Shown: positions 1 to 8,921, counted from the first letter of the stretch. The stretch is 64,000 nucleotides of DNA from Nonomuraea montanisoli (GCF_013363975.1 NZ_JABWGN010000001.1:620001-684000); one strand, 5' to 3'. The notes: generated from the letters alone by a model not told the origin. Numbers and translations are program-made.

Positions 1-179
1 GCGTCGCGCTTTCCGGTCGACCGCGATACCGGTCATGTTCTGCACGCCGTCAGAACGAGATACAACCTGCACAAGAAATACACATATTTCCCGCCATGGC
101 GGCCCTCACCCGAGATATCCTCGTGATCTTTCTTTGCCATGATCCACGAACGTTCGAATGAGAAACGACAAGGATGGAA

Positions 180-1079
180 ATGAAGCGAATCCTCACCGGC
201 GTCGCCTTGGCGTCCACCGCCATGATCATTTCGGCCGGCCCGGCCCTGGCCGCGCCGGTGAACCCGGTTGCGCCCGTGCAGAAGCAGTTCGTGGCGGGTC
301 ACGGCGTCAAGTTCGCCGAGCGCGTCAAGATCGTCGCCGGCGCCCAGCGCCAGGTGAGCATCCGGCGTAGCGGCTCCCTGGAGTTCGGCCCCTCCGGCGT
401 CGTCGCCTCCGACGTCACCGGCCAGTTCAACATCAAGCGGGAGGAGGCCGAGAAGCTCGCCGACACCCTGAAGGAGCTGGGGGACGAGGAGTTCAATCTC
501 GACCTCGTGACCGCGCTGACGATGCCGGAGCGGATCGTCACCAAGGGGCGCTACACCTACCTCACGGGCGGCCTGTGGAGCGCCGTGTTCAACTCGAACA
601 AGTCCTGGATCCGGGTTCCCGGCGTCCAGCCCATCGGGGCGACCACCGCGTACAGCCAGCCGCTGAACATCCTCTCCGAGCCCGCCACGCTCAAGACCAT
701 GCTCAAGGGCGCCAAGGCGACGAAGGACGGCTACACCGGCAAGATCCAGGCGAAGGACCTGAGCAAGAACTCCCCGCTCTTCGGCGGGCTCATGGTGCTG
801 TTCGCCCCCAGCAAGTCGTCCGCGAAGGGCGCCATCAGCTGGAAGCTCACCGTGGACGCCAAGGGCCTGCCGACGCGGCTCGTGTCGGTCATCCCGGCGA
901 CGGCCCTGGGCGCCAAGGAGGCCAACGGCGTGGCCATCAGCGTCGAGACCACCTTCAGCGACTGGGGCACGCCCGTGACCGTCACGGCCCCGCCGGAGCT
1001 GGAGGTCGCCAAGACCCTCGATGAGGCGATCGTGGTCCCCGGCCCGAAGACGCTCCCGCTGAGCGCCATCGCTCACTGA
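180..1079 (+). CDS. Secreted protein of unknown function
   Basis: A protein of about 299 residues with a clear Sec signal peptide: MKR, a hydrophobic stretch, then AGPALA followed by AP. It therefore acts outside the membrane. The rest is a soluble, Lys/Asp-rich domain with no motif I can name. The shape (signal peptide plus a single domain of about 270 residues) resembles the LppX/LprG-like lipid-carrier proteins of actinomycetes, but there is no lipobox cysteine, so this is only a loose comparison. I chose the ATG at 180 because the AAGG at 170-173 is six bases upstream of it. The in-frame ATG at 174 directly abuts that Shine-Dalgarno. The gene stands alone and is followed by a terminator-like hairpin. 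Confidence 0.8.
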   Translation: MKRILTGVALASTAMIISAGPALAAPVNPVAPVQKQFVAGHGVKFAERVKIVAGAQRQVSIRRSGSLEFGPSGVVASDVTGQFNIKREEAEKLADTLKELGDEEFNLDLVTALTMPERIVTKGRYTYLTGGLWSAVFNSNKSWIRVPGVQPIGATTAYSQPLNILSEPATLKTMLKGAKATKDGYTGKIQAKDLSKNSPLFGGLMVLFAPSKSSAKGAISWKLTVDAKGLPTRLVSVIPATALGAKEANGVAISVETTFSDWGTPVTVTAPPELEVAKTLDEAIVVPGPKTLPLSAIAH

Positions 1080-1088
1080 GAACCGGTC

Positions 1089-1126
1089 GCGCCCGTCTCC
1101 CCCGTGCTGGCGCGGGAGGCGGGCGC
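1089..1126. terminator. Terminator-like hairpin after the secreted-protein gene
   Basis: Arms at 1089-1101 and 1114-1126 pair over 13 bases with one G:T pair, around a 12-base loop. It lies ten bases after the stop of the secreted protein and before the convergent galE stop, so it could end transcription from either side. There is no U-tract, as is common in high-GC actinomycetes. Confidence 0.5.
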
Positions 1127-1200
1127 GACGCCTGTCCGGGCGCCCACGACAGCCAGGCGTCTACGGCAGCCGGGCCCGCCGCCCCTCCGGACTCCTACGA

Positions 1201-2184
1201 CTACGACAGGCGGGAGTCGCGGACCTCGGCCCAGGCCAGCGAGTGCCTGATGCCCTCCTCCAGCGAGTAGCCCGCGCGCCAGCCCAGCAGCCGCTCGGCG
1301 AGGTCGCTGCGCGTGTACGCCCCGGCCACGTCACCCGGGCGGCGCTCGGTCTCCACCACCTCCACCGGGCGATCCACCACGCGGTTGAACGCCTCGGCCA
1401 GCTCACGCACCGTCGTGCCGGACCCGGTGCCCAGGTTGATGACCGCCCCCTCCGGGAACAGGCCGTCGAAGCGCCGCAGCGCCTCCACGTGGGCCCGCGC
1501 GAGGTCCCAGACGTGGATGTAGTCGCGGATGCCGGACCCGTCCCGAGTCGGGTAGTCGGTGCCGGTGATCTGGAACGGCGTGCCCTCCTCGTACGCCTCG
1601 ATGAGCTTGCCCAGGGCGTGACTGGGCCGCCGGAGCTGGAGCCCGGTGCGCATCTGCGGATCGGCGCCGATCGGGTTGAAGTAGCGCAGCGACAGGATCC
1701 TGATCGGCCGGGTGGCCGCGATGTCGGCGAAGATGGCCTCGCACATCGCCTTGGTCCGCGCGTACGGGCTCTGCGGGTCGAGCGGCGACCCCTCGTCCAC
1801 GGTGTGGTCCTCGCCGGTGCGGTAGATCGACGCCGACGAGCTGAACACCATCCGCTCGCACCCGTTGCGCAGCAGGTGGTCGACGAACTCCAGGCTCTTG
1901 GCGACGTTGGCCCGGTAGTAGCCGACCGGGTCGGCCACCGAGTCGGGCACCACGATGAGCGCCGCGCAGTGGATGACGGCCTCGATGTCGGACCGCTCGG
2001 CGAAGATCTTGTCGATCAGCGCTCCGTCGCTGATGTCGCCCTCGTAGAAGGCGCGGCCCTCGGCGAACTCGCGCCGCCCCGTCACGAGGTTGTCGAGGAT
2101 CACCGGCTCGATCCCGGCGTCCAGGCACGCCGAGGCCACCGTGCTCCCGATGAACCCGGCGCCGCCGGAAATCAACACGCTCAT
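1201..2184 (-). CDS. galE: UDP-glucose 4-epimerase GalE
   Basis: A protein of 327 residues, the normal length for GalE. It interconverts UDP-glucose and UDP-galactose in the cytoplasm, supplying galactose for wall and exopolysaccharides. The N-terminus starts directly with the NAD-binding Rossmann motif GGAGFIGS. The catalytic SSSASIY and a YARTK (YxxxK) motif follow, and the C-terminal region carries the usual GTGSGTTVRELAEAF segment. The ATG at 2184 is chosen because AGGGGG lies seven bases upstream and the Rossmann motif begins at once; an upstream in-frame extension is low-complexity. It is divergent from the L,D-transpeptidase gene. Confidence 0.93.
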   Translation of the reverse strand: MSVLISGGAGFIGSTVASACLDAGIEPVILDNLVTGRREFAEGRAFYEGDISDGALIDKIFAERSDIEAVIHCAALIVVPDSVADPVGYYRANVAKSLEFVDHLLRNGCERMVFSSSASIYRTGEDHTVDEGSPLDPQSPYARTKAMCEAIFADIAATRPIRILSLRYFNPIGADPQMRTGLQLRRPSHALGKLIEAYEEGTPFQITGTDYPTRDGSGIRDYIHVWDLARAHVEALRRFDGLFPEGAVINLGTGSGTTVRELAEAFNRVVDRPVEVVETERRPGDVAGAYTRSDLAERLLGWRAGYSLEEGIRHSLAWAEVRDSRLS

Positions 2185-2477
2185 GCCAGCCCCCTGCTTC
2201 TCACGCTTCACCGCCCGCCGGCCTGCCCGGCGTGGCTCCCCACCGCACCCGCCGGCGATCGCCTCGGCCCGGCGGGGCCACGCGGCGCCGCGCGCCGTGC
2301 CCGACCATCCTCGGCCACCGCGCGCAGCGCTCGTGACCATTCAGGACGGCCGGGCGGCATCGCTCCGCCACCGGCCGGACAGCGTTACGTGATCGTTACA
2401 ACTTCCGGCGCTCTCAACGCACGTTTTGTTTGTCTACCTATGAGACGCATGCGAAGCACTTAGTCCTGGAGTACCCC

Positions 2478-3506
2478 GTGAATCCCCTCTTCCGGAAGCC
2501 GGCCCTGCTCGCCTTGGCCGCTCTGGTCTCGATGACGGCCTGCGCGGCGGAGAGCGCGCCCGCGACGCGGGCACAGGCGGCCCCCGCCGTCAGCGCTCCC
2601 GCCAAGGCCGCCACAGCGGCGAGGACGCCGCTCGCCCAGGCCGCCGGCGCGGCCAAGCACGTCGCGCCCAAGAAGCCCAAGCTGGAGATCGCCGACATCA
2701 CGCCCATGGGCGAGACCACCGAGAAGGTCGGCGTCGGTTTCCCGATCATCGTGACGTTCGACCGGGACGTGCGCGACAAGGCGGCAGCCGAGGCGACGCT
2801 CCAGGTGGAGGCCGAGAAGCCGACCGACGGCGCCTGGCGCTGGGTCTCCGACCGCAAGGTCATCTACCGCACGAAGACGTACTGGAAGCCGCACCAGAAG
2901 GTGCTGTTCAGCGCGCACCTCAGCCAGCTCCCCGGCAACGAGGCCGCCGAGGACGTCTCCCGCCGCTTCGCCGTGGGCACCGCCAACATCTCGGTGGTCG
3001 ACACGCGCCGGCACGTCATGAAGACCTACCGCGACGGCAAGCTCGCCAAGCGGATCCCGATCAGCGCCGGCCGCGGCGGCCTCGTGCGCAACGGCGTGGA
3101 CGTGTACCTGACGACCAGCGGCACCCACCTGACCATGGGCAAGAAGCGGGTCGAGACCATGACCTCGTCCTGGATGGGCATCACCGACCCCGAGGACGAT
3201 CAGTACTACAAGGAGGAGATCCCCTGGGCGGTGCGGATCTCCGACAGCGGCGAGTACGTGCACCAGAGCGCCGGCTACTACCAGTACCTCGGCCGCTCCA
3301 ACCAGAGCCACGGCTGTGTCCGCGCCACCCCCGAGGGCGCCCGCTGGTTCTACACGATTGCCCAGCGCGGCGACGTCGTGAAGATCACCGGCACCAAGCG
3401 CAAGCTCGACTGGCGCAACGGCTGGAGCTACTGGCAGCTCAACTGGACGCAGTGGAAGCAGGGCAGCGCCCTGGGCACCGACACCGCCACCGCCAAGAAG
3501 GGCTGA
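2478..3506 (+). CDS. L,D-transpeptidase lipoprotein (YkuD fold)
   Basis: A cell-wall enzyme forming 3-3 (L,D) peptidoglycan cross-links. It starts at a GTG with TGGAG six bases upstream. The signal sequence ends in SMTAC, a plausible but non-ideal lipobox. An Ala/Lys-rich linker leads to an Ig-like domain of about 100 residues beginning near IADITPMG. The YkuD catalytic domain carries SHGCVRA with the nucleophilic cysteine. This Ig-plus-YkuD layout is that of mycobacterial LdtMt2-type proteins. A Trp-rich C-terminal tail (WRNGWSYWQLNWTQW) fits the C-terminal subdomain of that family. It is convergent with pcrA, with a shared hairpin between them. Confidence 0.92.
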   Translation: MNPLFRKPALLALAALVSMTACAAESAPATRAQAAPAVSAPAKAATAARTPLAQAAGAAKHVAPKKPKLEIADITPMGETTEKVGVGFPIIVTFDRDVRDKAAAEATLQVEAEKPTDGAWRWVSDRKVIYRTKTYWKPHQKVLFSAHLSQLPGNEAAEDVSRRFAVGTANISVVDTRRHVMKTYRDGKLAKRIPISAGRGGLVRNGVDVYLTTSGTHLTMGKKRVETMTSSWMGITDPEDDQYYKEEIPWAVRISDSGEYVHQSAGYYQYLGRSNQSHGCVRATPEGARWFYTIAQRGDVVKITGTKRKLDWRNGWSYWQLNWTQWKQGSALGTDTATAKKG

Positions 3507-3519
3507 CGTCCGCGACGCG

Positions 3520-3550
3520 CGGCCGGTGAGAGCGCGAGCCTCACCGGCCG
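3520..3550. terminator. Bidirectional terminator between ldt and pcrA
   Basis: A perfect 11-base inverted repeat (CGGCCGGTGAG at 3520-3530 and CTCACCGGCCG at 3540-3550) with a nine-base loop. It lies in the short gap between two convergent genes, where a shared terminator is expected. Confidence 0.65.
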
Positions 3551-3566
3551 TGGCCGTCGCCTGGGC

Positions 3567-5819
3567 TCAGAGCTTCTCCAGCGGGGCGTACGCCAGCAGC
3601 AGCGTCTTCTCTCCCCCGCTCCCGAAGTCGATCTTCACCTTGGTCTTCTCGGCCTGCCCGTCCACCGACACCACGGTGCCCAGCCCGAACGCGTCGTGCG
3701 ACACCCGGTCGCCGGGGGTCAGCGACGGGAGCGCCTTGCCGCCCTTCTTCGGCGCGGCCGTCGCGGCGGCCGGCTCGCGGCGCGTCGCCGCGTTCCAGGC
3801 GGTCTTCTCCGGCGGTGTGCGCCAGTCGATGAGCTGGCCCGGCACCTCGCTGACGAACCGCGACGCCGGGTTGAACGACGGGGCGCCCCACGAGCTGCGC
3901 ACCGCCGCCCGCGTCAGGTAGAGGCGCTTCTGGGCGCGCGTGATGCCGACGTAGGCCAGCCGGCGCTCCTCCTCCAGCTCCTTCGGCTCGCCGAGCGAGC
4001 GCACGTGCGGGAAGACGCCGTCCTCCATCGCCGTCAGGAACACGACCGGGAACTCCAGCCCCTTGGCCGTGTGCAGCGTCATGAGCGTCACCACGCCCTG
4101 GCCGCCGTCGGCGTCGGGGATCTGGTCGGCGTCGGCCACCAGCGACACCTGCTCCAGGAACTCGACCAGTGTGCCCTCGGGGTTGGCCTCCTCGAACTCC
4201 GAGGCGACCGAGACGAGCTCGTTGAGGTTCTCCAGGCGGGACTCGTCCTGCGGGTCCTCGGACGCCTCCAGCTCGGCGCGGTAGCCGGTGGCCACCAGCA
4301 CCTCCTCCGCCAGCGCGGACGGCGGCACGCCCTCGGCCTTGGCGATCAGCTCCTCCAGCATGGCGACGAAGTCGCGCACCGCGTTGAGGGAGCGCGTGGC
4401 CATGCCCGGCGCCTCGCCGGCCCGGCGCAGCCCCTCCCAGAACGTGACCCGCTCGCGCGCGGCGAACGCCTCGATCATCGCCTCGGCCCGGTCGCCGATG
4501 CCGCGCTTGGGCACGTTGAGGATGCGCCGCAGCGACACCACGTCGGCCGGGTTGGCCAGCACCCGCAGGTAGGCCAGCAGGTCCTTGACCTCCTTGCGCT
4601 CGTAGAAGCGCACACCGCCGACGACCTTGTACGGCAGGCCGGTGCGGATGAAGATCTCCTCGAACACGCGGGAGGCGGCGTTGGTGCGGTAGAAGACGGC
4701 GACGTCGCCCGCCCGCACGCCCTCCTCGTCGGTGAGCCGGTCGACCTCCTGGGCGACGAACATGGCCTCGTCGTGCTCGTTGTCGGCGACGTACCCGACG
4801 ATCTTGGGGCCGTCGCCCTGGTCGGACCAGAGGTTCTTGGGCTTGCGCGACTCGTTGCGCGAGATGACCGCGTTGGCCGCGGCCAGGATGTTCTGGGTGG
4901 AGCGGTAGTTCTGCTCCAGCAGGATCGTGCGGGCGTCGGGGTAGTCGCGCTCGAACTCCAGGATGTTGCGGATCGTCGCGCCGCGGAAGGCGTAGATCGA
5001 CTGGTCGGCGTCACCCACGACGCACAGCTCGGACTGGTCGGCGCCCGAGCGCACCAGCTCGCCGTCGCTGGTGCGCAGCTCGGGCCGGCCGACCAGCTCG
5101 CGCACCAGGATGTACTGGGCGTGGTTGGTGTCCTGGTACTCGTCGACCATGACGTGCCGGAAGCGCATCCGGTAGTGCTCGGCCACCTCGGGGAAGAGCT
5201 GGAAGAGCGTCACCGTGTTCATGATGATGTCGTCGAAGTCCATCGCGCCGGCCTCGGTGAGCTTGAGCTGGTAGCTCTTGTACGCCTCGGCGAGGACCTT
5301 CTCCAGGTGCGAGCCCGCCTTGTCGAGCGCGGTCTCGTAGTCGATCAGCTCGTTCTTGAAGTTGCTCACCTGGGCCGAGAACGACCTGGGCGGGTAGCGC
5401 TTCGGGTCGAGGTCCATCTCGCGGCAGACCATGGCCATCAGCCGCTGGGAGTCGGCCTGGTCGTAGATGGAGAAGCTGGAGGGGAAGCCGAGCCGCTTGG
5501 CCTCGCGGCGCAGGATCCGCATGCACGCGCTGTGGAACGTCATCACCCACATCGCCTTGGAACGCGGGCCGACGAGCTTGTCGATGCGCTCCTTCATCTC
5601 GCGGGCGGCCTTGTTGGTGAAGGTGATCGCGAGGATCTCGCCCGGGTGGACGTCGCGCTCGGCGAGCAGGTAGGCGATGCGGTGGGTGAGCACCCGCGTC
5701 TTGCCCGACCCCGCCCCCGCCACGATCAGCAGCGGGCTGCCGTGATGGATCACGGCCTCGCGCTGCTGCGGGTTGAGGCCGTCGAGCAAGGGGTGGTCAA
5801 CAGAGACGTGGGTCGGCAC
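3567..5819 (-). CDS. pcrA: ATP-dependent DNA helicase PcrA (UvrD/Rep family)
   Basis: A 3'-5' SF1A helicase of 750 residues, close to the family norm, acting in nucleotide excision repair and replication-fork clearance. The Q-motif region (LNPQQREAV) precedes Walker A (AGAGSGKT) and is followed by the DEYQD Walker B motif, GDADQSIYAFRGA, QNYRST, and the late motif VTLMTLHTAKGLEFP. The last 60 residues form the Tudor-like RNAP-binding domain typical of PcrA. The start is GTG. There is no clear Shine-Dalgarno, but TAACCT ends six bases upstream, as expected of a -10 box for a leaderless transcript. It is divergent from the PIG-L gene. Confidence 0.95.
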   Translation of the reverse strand: MPTHVSVDHPLLDGLNPQQREAVIHHGSPLLIVAGAGSGKTRVLTHRIAYLLAERDVHPGEILAITFTNKAAREMKERIDKLVGPRSKAMWVMTFHSACMRILRREAKRLGFPSSFSIYDQADSQRLMAMVCREMDLDPKRYPPRSFSAQVSNFKNELIDYETALDKAGSHLEKVLAEAYKSYQLKLTEAGAMDFDDIIMNTVTLFQLFPEVAEHYRMRFRHVMVDEYQDTNHAQYILVRELVGRPELRTSDGELVRSGADQSELCVVGDADQSIYAFRGATIRNILEFERDYPDARTILLEQNYRSTQNILAAANAVISRNESRKPKNLWSDQGDGPKIVGYVADNEHDEAMFVAQEVDRLTDEEGVRAGDVAVFYRTNAASRVFEEIFIRTGLPYKVVGGVRFYERKEVKDLLAYLRVLANPADVVSLRRILNVPKRGIGDRAEAMIEAFAARERVTFWEGLRRAGEAPGMATRSLNAVRDFVAMLEELIAKAEGVPPSALAEEVLVATGYRAELEASEDPQDESRLENLNELVSVASEFEEANPEGTLVEFLEQVSLVADADQIPDADGGQGVVTLMTLHTAKGLEFPVVFLTAMEDGVFPHVRSLGEPKELEEERRLAYVGITRAQKRLYLTRAAVRSSWGAPSFNPASRFVSEVPGQLIDWRTPPEKTAWNAATRREPAAATAAPKKGGKALPSLTPGDRVSHDAFGLGTVVSVDGQAEKTKVKIDFGSGGEKTLLLAYAPLEKL

Positions 5820-5928
5820 CCACCTAGGTTATGACTCCCCACCGACAAACGGCGCCCGGAATGCGGACCCCGGGAGCTCCGGTTGTCACGAGAAGGGAGA
5901 TCCTGGAGCCGTCCGTCGTCCGGCAGAG

Positions 5929-6048
5929 GACACGGGCGGAACGGGACGTCCGGCCGAAGACGCGAGCGGAACGCGGACGTCCGGTCAGGGACGCGAGCAG
6001 AACGCGGACGTCCGGTCAAGGACGCGAGCGGAACGACGTCCGGTCAAG
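5929..6048. repeat. Four tandem ~30-bp repeats, each with a CGGACGTCCG-type palindrome
   Basis: Units lie at 5929-5958, 5959-5989, 5990-6020 and 6021-6048. Each reads roughly GACGCGAGCGGAACG followed by GACGTCCGG. The middle two contain the perfect 10-bp palindrome CGGACGTCCG. They fill the gap between pcrA and the PIG-L deacetylase, ending about 28 bases before the start codon. The repeats could be a neutral minisatellite or a multi-site operator. Confidence 0.85.
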
Positions 6049-6075
6049 GACGTGAGGGAATGGGAAAGGACGACC

Positions 6076-6795
6076 ATGCTGGCCGAGAGCGAGATCACCC
6101 GGGTGCTCACCGTCACGGCGCACCCCGACGACGTCGACTTCGGCGCGGCGGGGACCGTGGCGCTGTTCGGCGACAGGGGTGTCGAGGTCACCTACCTGGT
6201 CGTGACGGACGGCGACGCCGGCGGCAACGAGCGCGAGCTGGACAACTCCGGCATGGCGGAGCTGCGCCGGGCCGAGCAGACGGCCGCCGCCAAGGCCGTG
6301 GGCGTCACGGACGTGCGCTTCCTCGGCTACGCCGACGGCAGCGTGGTGCCCTCGCTGGAGCTCAGGCGCGACATCGCCCGCGTCATCCGCCAGGTACGGC
6401 CCGACCTCGTGATCACCCATCACCCCGACCGCAACTACCAGTTCATCGCCCCGAGCCATCCCGACCACCGCGCGGTGGGCGGCTCGGCCCTCGACGCGGT
6501 CTACCCGGACGCCCGCAACCCGTACGCGTTCCCCGAGCTCCTGACGGAGGAGGGGCTGGAGGCGTGGACCGTGCGCGAGGTGTGGCTGACGGGCGGCTCG
6601 ACGCCGGACCACTGGGTGGACGTGACGGAGGCCATGGACCGCAAGCTGACGGCGCTGCAGTCGCACGTCAGCCAGGTGGCGCACGTGGAGGGCTTCACCG
6701 ACTTCGTCCGCGGCCGCTTCGCGAGCTGGGGCGAGCGCGCCGGCTTCGGCCCGGGCCACTACGCGGAGGGCTTCCAGGTCGTACCGACGGCCTGA
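6076..6795 (+). CDS. PIG-L/LmbE-family deacetylase
   Basis: A cytosolic zinc-dependent N-deacetylase of 239 residues. The zinc motif AHPDDVDFG is near the N-terminus, and a second histidine site (HPDHRAVG) lies mid-protein. Known relatives deacetylate GlcNAc-containing substrates in mycothiol or bacillithiol synthesis or in antibiotic pathways. This one is shorter than typical MshB, so the substrate is not predicted. The ATG at 6076 is chosen because AAAGGA lies upstream at 6065-6070 and the conserved region starts just after it. A longer upstream reading frame only translates the tandem repeat. Confidence 0.85.
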   Translation: MLAESEITRVLTVTAHPDDVDFGAAGTVALFGDRGVEVTYLVVTDGDAGGNERELDNSGMAELRRAEQTAAAKAVGVTDVRFLGYADGSVVPSLELRRDIARVIRQVRPDLVITHHPDRNYQFIAPSHPDHRAVGGSALDAVYPDARNPYAFPELLTEEGLEAWTVREVWLTGGSTPDHWVDVTEAMDRKLTALQSHVSQVAHVEGFTDFVRGRFASWGERAGFGPGHYAEGFQVVPTA

Positions 6796-6861
6796 CCGTC
6801 ACGGCTCCCGCCCTCCCGGCAGGAGCCGATCCTTGGGGGGCGGACCGGCGCCGCGAGCCGG

Positions 6862-7272
6862 CTACGAGACGGACCCGGGCGGCACGACCCAGAGCGACGG
6901 CTGCCCGGTGACCTCGGCGATGATGTCGAAGTCCCGGTCGTAGTGCAGGATCGTGGCGCCGTGAACCTCGGCGCAGGCGGCGATCAGCAGGTCGTTCGGG
7001 CTGACCCCGCGGTGCTGCCCCTTCGTCACGAGCTCTTCCTGGACGACACATGCGCGCTTCTGCACCTGGTCGTCGACAGGCAGCATGATGCACTGTCGCT
7101 GGGCACGGACGATGCGCTGATAGTGCTCGTAGTCTCGGGCACTGTAGAAGAGCTCGAGGTCGACGACGGTGCACGTGGCGATGACACGCGCGGCGAAGAG
7201 CGGGTGTAGTGCCTTGGCGACCACCTCACTGGTGCGAATGCGCGCCAAGGCGCTCTTGTCCAGGAGATACAT
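6862..7272 (-). CDS. vapC: VapC-type PIN-domain ribonuclease toxin
   Basis: A PIN-domain toxin of 136 residues, the usual VapC length. Acidic residues expected at the active site are present: Asp in YLLDKSAL, Glu in VVDLELFY, Asp in SPNDLLIAA and Asp in HYDRDFD. VapC toxins cut specific RNAs, often tRNAs, when the antitoxin is lost. The ATG overlaps the vapB stop by one base (TGATG), indicating translational coupling. A GTG codon immediately precedes the ATG and could also serve as start. Confidence 0.88.
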   Translation of the reverse strand: MYLLDKSALARIRTSEVVAKALHPLFAARVIATCTVVDLELFYSARDYEHYQRIVRAQRQCIMLPVDDQVQKRACVVQEELVTKGQHRGVSPNDLLIAACAEVHGATILHYDRDFDIIAEVTGQPSLWVVPPGSVS

Positions 7273-7496
7273 CACTCCGGTCGCTGACACGCACCCTTCA
7301 TGATCTCCGGATCCAGCAGGTCCGGGCTCCCCTCCGTGCGCCAGAACTCGAACGCTTCGATGGCGCCGGCTCTTTCCTCGTCCCGTTCGAGCACCGCCCG
7401 CAGGGCCGTATGGACGGTCTCCTTCATGGTCGTCACGCCCAGCCGCCGCTGGGCGGCCTCCAGGAGCTCCTTGTCGATGTCGATCACCGTACGCAA
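7272..7496 (-). CDS. vapB: VapB-type antitoxin (ribbon-helix-helix)
   Basis: A protein of 74 residues beginning MRTVIDIDKELLEAAQRRLG, an RHH-like N-terminus that would bind the operator as a dimer. The acidic, Trp-containing C-terminus (EAFEFWRTEG) would sit in the toxin active site. The start is an unusual TTG, supported by GGAGGTGAT upstream; no ATG in this frame fits better. It lies directly upstream of vapC and downstream of a large palindrome. Confidence 0.85.
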   Translation of the reverse strand: MRTVIDIDKELLEAAQRRLGVTTMKETVHTALRAVLERDEERAGAIEAFEFWRTEGSPDLLDPEIMKGACQRPE

Positions 7497-7522
7497 GGGG
7501 CATCACCTCCGCTACCTCCAGG

Positions 7523-7551
7523 GTATATCACAGATCGTGATCTTGATATAC
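7523..7551. promoter_or_regulatory. Nested palindromic operator upstream of vapBC
   Basis: Outer arms GTATATCA (7523-7530) and TGATATAC (7544-7551) are perfect inverted repeats. They enclose inner arms AGATC (7532-7536) and GATCT (7539-7543). The site is strikingly AT-rich for this genome and lies 27 bases upstream of the vapB TTG. RHH antitoxins typically autoregulate through such sites. Confidence 0.75.
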
Positions 7552-7651
7552 GCACTCACTGTGAACACGCGAACACGGAAAGACGTCACGGAGACGCTAG
7601 GGCATCGCGACCGAGGCCTTCAGGGCCCCTCTCGCCACCGGAGGAGAATCC

Positions 7652-8356
7652 TCACCCCTCGGGTGAAGACTTGGCGTCGCACCTGGCGGCGAGGCGGGCG
7701 AACAAGTAGCCCAGGGAGTTGGTCGCCGTGTGCAGCATGGACGGCGCCAGCAGGCCGGCGCGGCGGCGCAGCTCGCAGAACAGCACCCCGGCCGCGCCCG
7801 TGGACAGCACGCTGCCCGCCACCACGCGGCCCGTGGCGAGCGGGCCCGGCTTCTCCCCCGCCGTGAGCGCGCCGAGGGCCGGGTTGGCGCGGGCCATGTC
7901 GATCGCGGGCAGCACGTGCCAGAGCCCGAACAGCACCGACGAGACCGCCGTGGCCGCTGCCGTGCCGTGGGTGCGGCGCAGCATGCCGTACAGGGCGCCC
8001 CGGAAACCGACCTCCTCCAGCAGGACCGTGCCGACGGGCACCTGGAGGAGGGCCTCCTCCAGGGCGCGGGCGTGCGACAGCGACAGGGCCCGCTCGTCGC
8101 GGAACAGCCGCCGGGTGCCGGGGATGGCGACGCCGGCCGTGTAGACGGCGGCCACGCCCGCGGCCAGGGCGCCTCCGGTCAGGGCACCCCTGCGGGGGTG
8201 CTCGAACCCGAGCTCCGCCCAGGACGCCCCTGATCGGCGCGCCATGGCCACCAGCACGGCGGTCGCGGCGGCGGAGGTCAGGGGGGCCAGGCGGGGGGCG
8301 ACCCGGTTGTTCAGCACGTTGGCCGCGGCCAGCACGGCGATCGACGCGATCAGCAC
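7652..8356 (-). CDS. CPBP-family intramembrane metalloprotease
   Basis: A multi-pass membrane protein of 234 residues. The family motifs are present in order: EEVGFRG (EExxxR), FGLWH (FxxxH) and a third segment, SMLHTATNSLGYL, all in predicted membrane helices. The family includes CAAX proteases and bacteriocin-immunity proteins; the bacterial substrates are mostly unknown. The GTG start directly precedes the first hydrophobic helix, and its ribosome site is weak. The upstream side is a repeat-rich gene-free stretch. Confidence 0.85.
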   Translation of the reverse strand: MLIASIAVLAAANVLNNRVAPRLAPLTSAAATAVLVAMARRSGASWAELGFEHPRRGALTGGALAAGVAAVYTAGVAIPGTRRLFRDERALSLSHARALEEALLQVPVGTVLLEEVGFRGALYGMLRRTHGTAAATAVSSVLFGLWHVLPAIDMARANPALGALTAGEKPGPLATGRVVAGSVLSTGAAGVLFCELRRRAGLLAPSMLHTATNSLGYLFARLAARCDAKSSPEG

Positions 8357-8921
8357 CCCTGCAGGCTACGTCCCCCCCCACCCCCATGCCCTACGCCCAC
8401 ATGCCCGCACGCCCTCTGCCCGCACGCCCACATGCCCGCATACGCTCCGCCCGCACGCCCACATACCCTCCGCCCGCACGCCCGCATACCCTCCGCCCGC
8501 ACGCCCGCGGACACACAGTCCGCGAACACACGGTCCCGCGTATACCCGGCCTGCGTGCTGGCGGGCGCCGGTTCACGGACACCCGGCCCGGGAGCTGGCG
8601 GGCGCCGTTTCATGGGCGCGCGAAAGGGCGCACGGCCCTCGTGCGCGGACGCGGGGCGCGCGGATTGGCGCACCCCTCGCCCCCACTGCGGGACACTCGG
8701 CGCGCGGGCGCACGGTGCGCAGTGCACGGGCGCGGCCCTCGTGGACGGGACGTGGGACGCGTGGAACGGCGCACCCCTCGCCCCCACTGCGGGACATCCG
8801 GTGCACGGGCGCGTGGAAGGGCGCACGACCGTGTACGCGGGTCGTGGGCATGCGGAAAGCGCACAGCACAGTGCGGGAGATGTGGGCGATCGCGTGCTGA
8901 AGGGGCGCCCGCAGGCGCCCG
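8357..8921. repeat. Gene-free stretch with two kinds of tandem repeat
   Basis: No coding signal is convincing here; reading frames across it only translate repeats. At 8405-8510 the decamer CCGCACGCCC recurs at 8405, 8420, 8451, 8474 and 8497, settling into a 23-bp period (CCGCACGCCC, CATACCCT, CCGC). At about 8620-8850 an imperfect unit with a period of about 101 bp recurs. Its core, GGCGCACCCCTCGCCCCCAC, is at 8667 and 8768, each followed by TGCGGGACA. Confidence 0.8.

Noticed and set aside
33-143. A 35-codon minus-strand reading frame (MAKKDHEDISGEG...) at the window start
   Set aside because: No convincing ribosome site, no recognised motif and short length; treated as chance.
8405-8510. 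CRISPR-like regular spacing
   Set aside because: Units are directly adjacent without unique spacers, and no cas genes are present.
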